NCBI GenBank assembly: GCA_016206635.1
Contig: JACQRF010000167.1
Span: 1-8,353 of the forward strand
Length of the DNA: 8,353 nt
Direction: 5' to 3'
From: Candidatus Omnitrophota bacterium
GTDB taxonomy: Bacteria > Omnitrophota > Gorgyraeia > 1-14-0-20-64-10 > JACQQZ01
Shown piece after piece: positions 7,389-8,353 of the stretch. The notes beneath the pieces are model-generated. The model made no database searches and was not told the origin of the DNA. It saw only the letters and a list, made by a program, of their open reading frames with translations. Position numbers and translations under genes: made by a program. The first letter of the stretch is position 1, and every line of letters starts with the position of its first letter.

Positions 7389-8080
7389 TCGAATGGGTGG
7401 TGGCATTGGTGGTGGCCGCCGTTGGCATCCGCTGGGCGTTTCGCCCGGAATTGGCGGCGGCGCTCAGCCGGGATCCGGCGGCCCGCGGCGTGTGGGAAAT
7501 CGCGCTGCTCTACCCGGGCTTCCATGCCGTCGTGGCGCACCGGCTCGCGCACCGGTTGTGGCGGTGGAAGGTGCCGTGGCTGCCGCGGCTGCTGTCCCAG
7601 CTGGCGCGCGCCGTGACCGGCGTCGAGATCCACCCGGGGGCCACGATCGGCCGCGGCCTGTTCATTGACCATGGCATGGGGGTGGTCATCGGCGAGACGG
7701 CGGTGCTCGGCGACGACGTGACGTTGTTCCAGGGGGTCACGCTGGGCGGCACCGGCAAGGAGAAAGGCAAGCGCCACCCGACCCTGGGCCGCAACGTCGT
7801 CGTCGGCGCCGGCGCGAAGGTGCTGGGCAACCTTTCCATCGGTGACGATGTCCGGATCGGCGCCAATGCCGTCGTCATCCGCGATGTGCCGGCCGGGGCG
7901 GTGGTCGTCGGGGTCCCGGGCCGCATCGTCAAGCACGAGGGCCGCGTCTTCCCCGGCATCAACCTCGACCACACGACGTTGCCGGACCCGTTGACGCAGG
8001 CCCTCGAAAAGCTGCAGCATGAGATTGACCTCATCGAAGACCAGCTCAAACGGCACCGCGACGACCCCCGCCAAACGTAG
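7385..8080 (+). CDS. cysE: Serine O-acetyltransferase
   Basis: Transfers acetyl from acetyl-CoA to L-serine to give O-acetylserine, the precursor of cysteine. The 231-residue product has the short CysE/EpsC layout. A helical N-terminal part (RDPAARGVWEIALLYPGFHAVVAHRLAH, 29-56) is followed by a left-handed beta-helix of hexapeptide repeats (about 81-185). Catalytic-site features are the FIDH histidine (H96, E. coli H158), GGTGK (121-125) and RHP (H131, E. coli H193). Two oddities: an extra hydrophobic N-terminus (residues 2-18, IEWVVALVVAAVGIRWA) ahead of the usual start of the family domain, possibly a membrane segment; and a C-terminal amphipathic helix (about 203-225) ending in Thr rather than the terminal Ile that E. 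coli CysE inserts into CysK. Translationally coupled to ispF by ATGA overlap. cysS follows after 10 nt. Confidence 0.96.
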   Translation: MIEWVVALVVAAVGIRWAFRPELAAALSRDPAARGVWEIALLYPGFHAVVAHRLAHRLWRWKVPWLPRLLSQLARAVTGVEIHPGATIGRGLFIDHGMGVVIGETAVLGDDVTLFQGVTLGGTGKEKGKRHPTLGRNVVVGAGAKVLGNLSIGDDVRIGANAVVIRDVPAGAVVVGVPGRIVKHEGRVFPGINLDHTTLPDPLTQALEKLQHEIDLIEDQLKRHRDDPRQT

Positions 8081-8090
8081 GACCTGACAG

Positions 8091-8353
8091 ATGCCGGTCC
8101 GGCTGTACAATTCGCTCACCCAAACCGTTGAACCGCTCGTCCCGCTGGAGGCCGGCAAGGTCCGGTTGTACGCCTGCGGCGTCACCGTCTACGACAATGC
8201 CCACCTGGGCCATTTGCGCGCCGCCTATATTTTTGAAACGCTCCGGCGGGTCCTTGAGCATGAATATCGCTTGCCTCAACAAACCGATCGTGCCGTGACC
8301 TATGTACGCAATGTCACCGATGTTGATGACAAAATCATTGATAAGGCGCGGCA
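8091..8353 (+). CDS. cysS: Cysteinyl-tRNA synthetase (N-terminal 87 residues, 3' end outside window)
   Basis: Class I aminoacyl-tRNA synthetase that charges tRNA-Cys. The partial product starts MPVRLYNSLTQTVEPL and shows the zinc-site cysteine and adjacent motif CGVTVYD (C29; E. coli C28), the HIGH-type motif HLGH (38-41) and the VRNVTDVDDKIIDKAR segment (72-87), all characteristic of CysS. The ATG at 8091 follows the cysE stop by 10 nt, with AGGA at 8079-8082 as a plausible Shine-Dalgarno. Between the first helix (LRRVLEH) and VTYVRN there is a longer loop (EYRLPQQTDRA) than in most CysS proteins. By hand count G+C falls from about 65% (8161-8220) to about 48% (8221-8340). Pairing with cysE makes a cysteine synthesis and use module. 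Confidence 0.95.
   Translation, partial: MPVRLYNSLTQTVEPLVPLEAGKVRLYACGVTVYDNAHLGHLRAAYIFETLRRVLEHEYRLPQQTDRAVTYVRNVTDVDDKIIDKAR

Noticed and set aside
6668..8185. Long minus-strand open frame (505 codons) opposite ispF and cysE
   Set aside because: Same reason: composition artefact opposite clear ispD, ispF and cysE genes.

Overview
This window is a GC-rich, fully co-oriented block of ten genes, all on the plus strand. The first (clpC) and last (cysS) are cut by the window edges. In order it holds: clpC (3' part); a short membrane-anchored AsmA/TamB-like protein; the MlaE, MlaF and MlaD components of an MCE-type lipid transporter; a YacL-type PIN-TRAM membrane protein; ispD and ispF of the MEP isoprenoid pathway; serine acetyltransferase cysE; and the start of cysteinyl-tRNA synthetase cysS. 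Most junctions are 3-31 nt gaps or overlaps (ATGA overlaps at mlaD/yacL and ispF/cysE, a 38-nt overlap at yacL/ispD), which suggests one or a few long transcripts. The one real gap is 133 nt between mlaF and mlaD.

The MCE transporter and AsmA-like protein point to a diderm (outer-membrane) bacterium. The gene order, however, follows the Firmicutes 'yac' cluster known from Bacillus (clpC-radA-disA-yacL-ispD-ispF-gltX-cysE-cysS). Here radA-disA is absent at this position and a lipid-transport cassette stands in its place; gltX is also absent. Such a mixture fits a non-proteobacterial diderm lineage such as Omnitrophota, Nitrospirota or a related candidate phylum. This is inference, and no taxonomic marker in the window settles it.

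Functionally the block covers protein quality control (ClpC), envelope lipid trafficking (AsmA-like, MlaE/F/D), an RNA-binding nuclease-like membrane protein (YacL), isoprenoid precursor synthesis (IspD, IspF) and cysteine synthesis and charging (CysE, CysS).

I see no mobile element gene, CRISPR array, rRNA, tRNA or defence system, and no wholly unknown system. The unexplained signals are non-coding. (1) The mlaF-mlaD gap carries two near-identical 21-bp direct repeats, each with a TAACA-N2-TGTTA dyad ending at a Shine-Dalgarno sequence, flanking a perfect 27-nt palindrome. (2) A palindromic, dispersed-repeat-like element at the ispD/ispF junction is translated as the last 19 residues of IspD. 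It runs into a G-quadruplex-type G-run that contains the ispF ribosome binding site and reaches its start codon.
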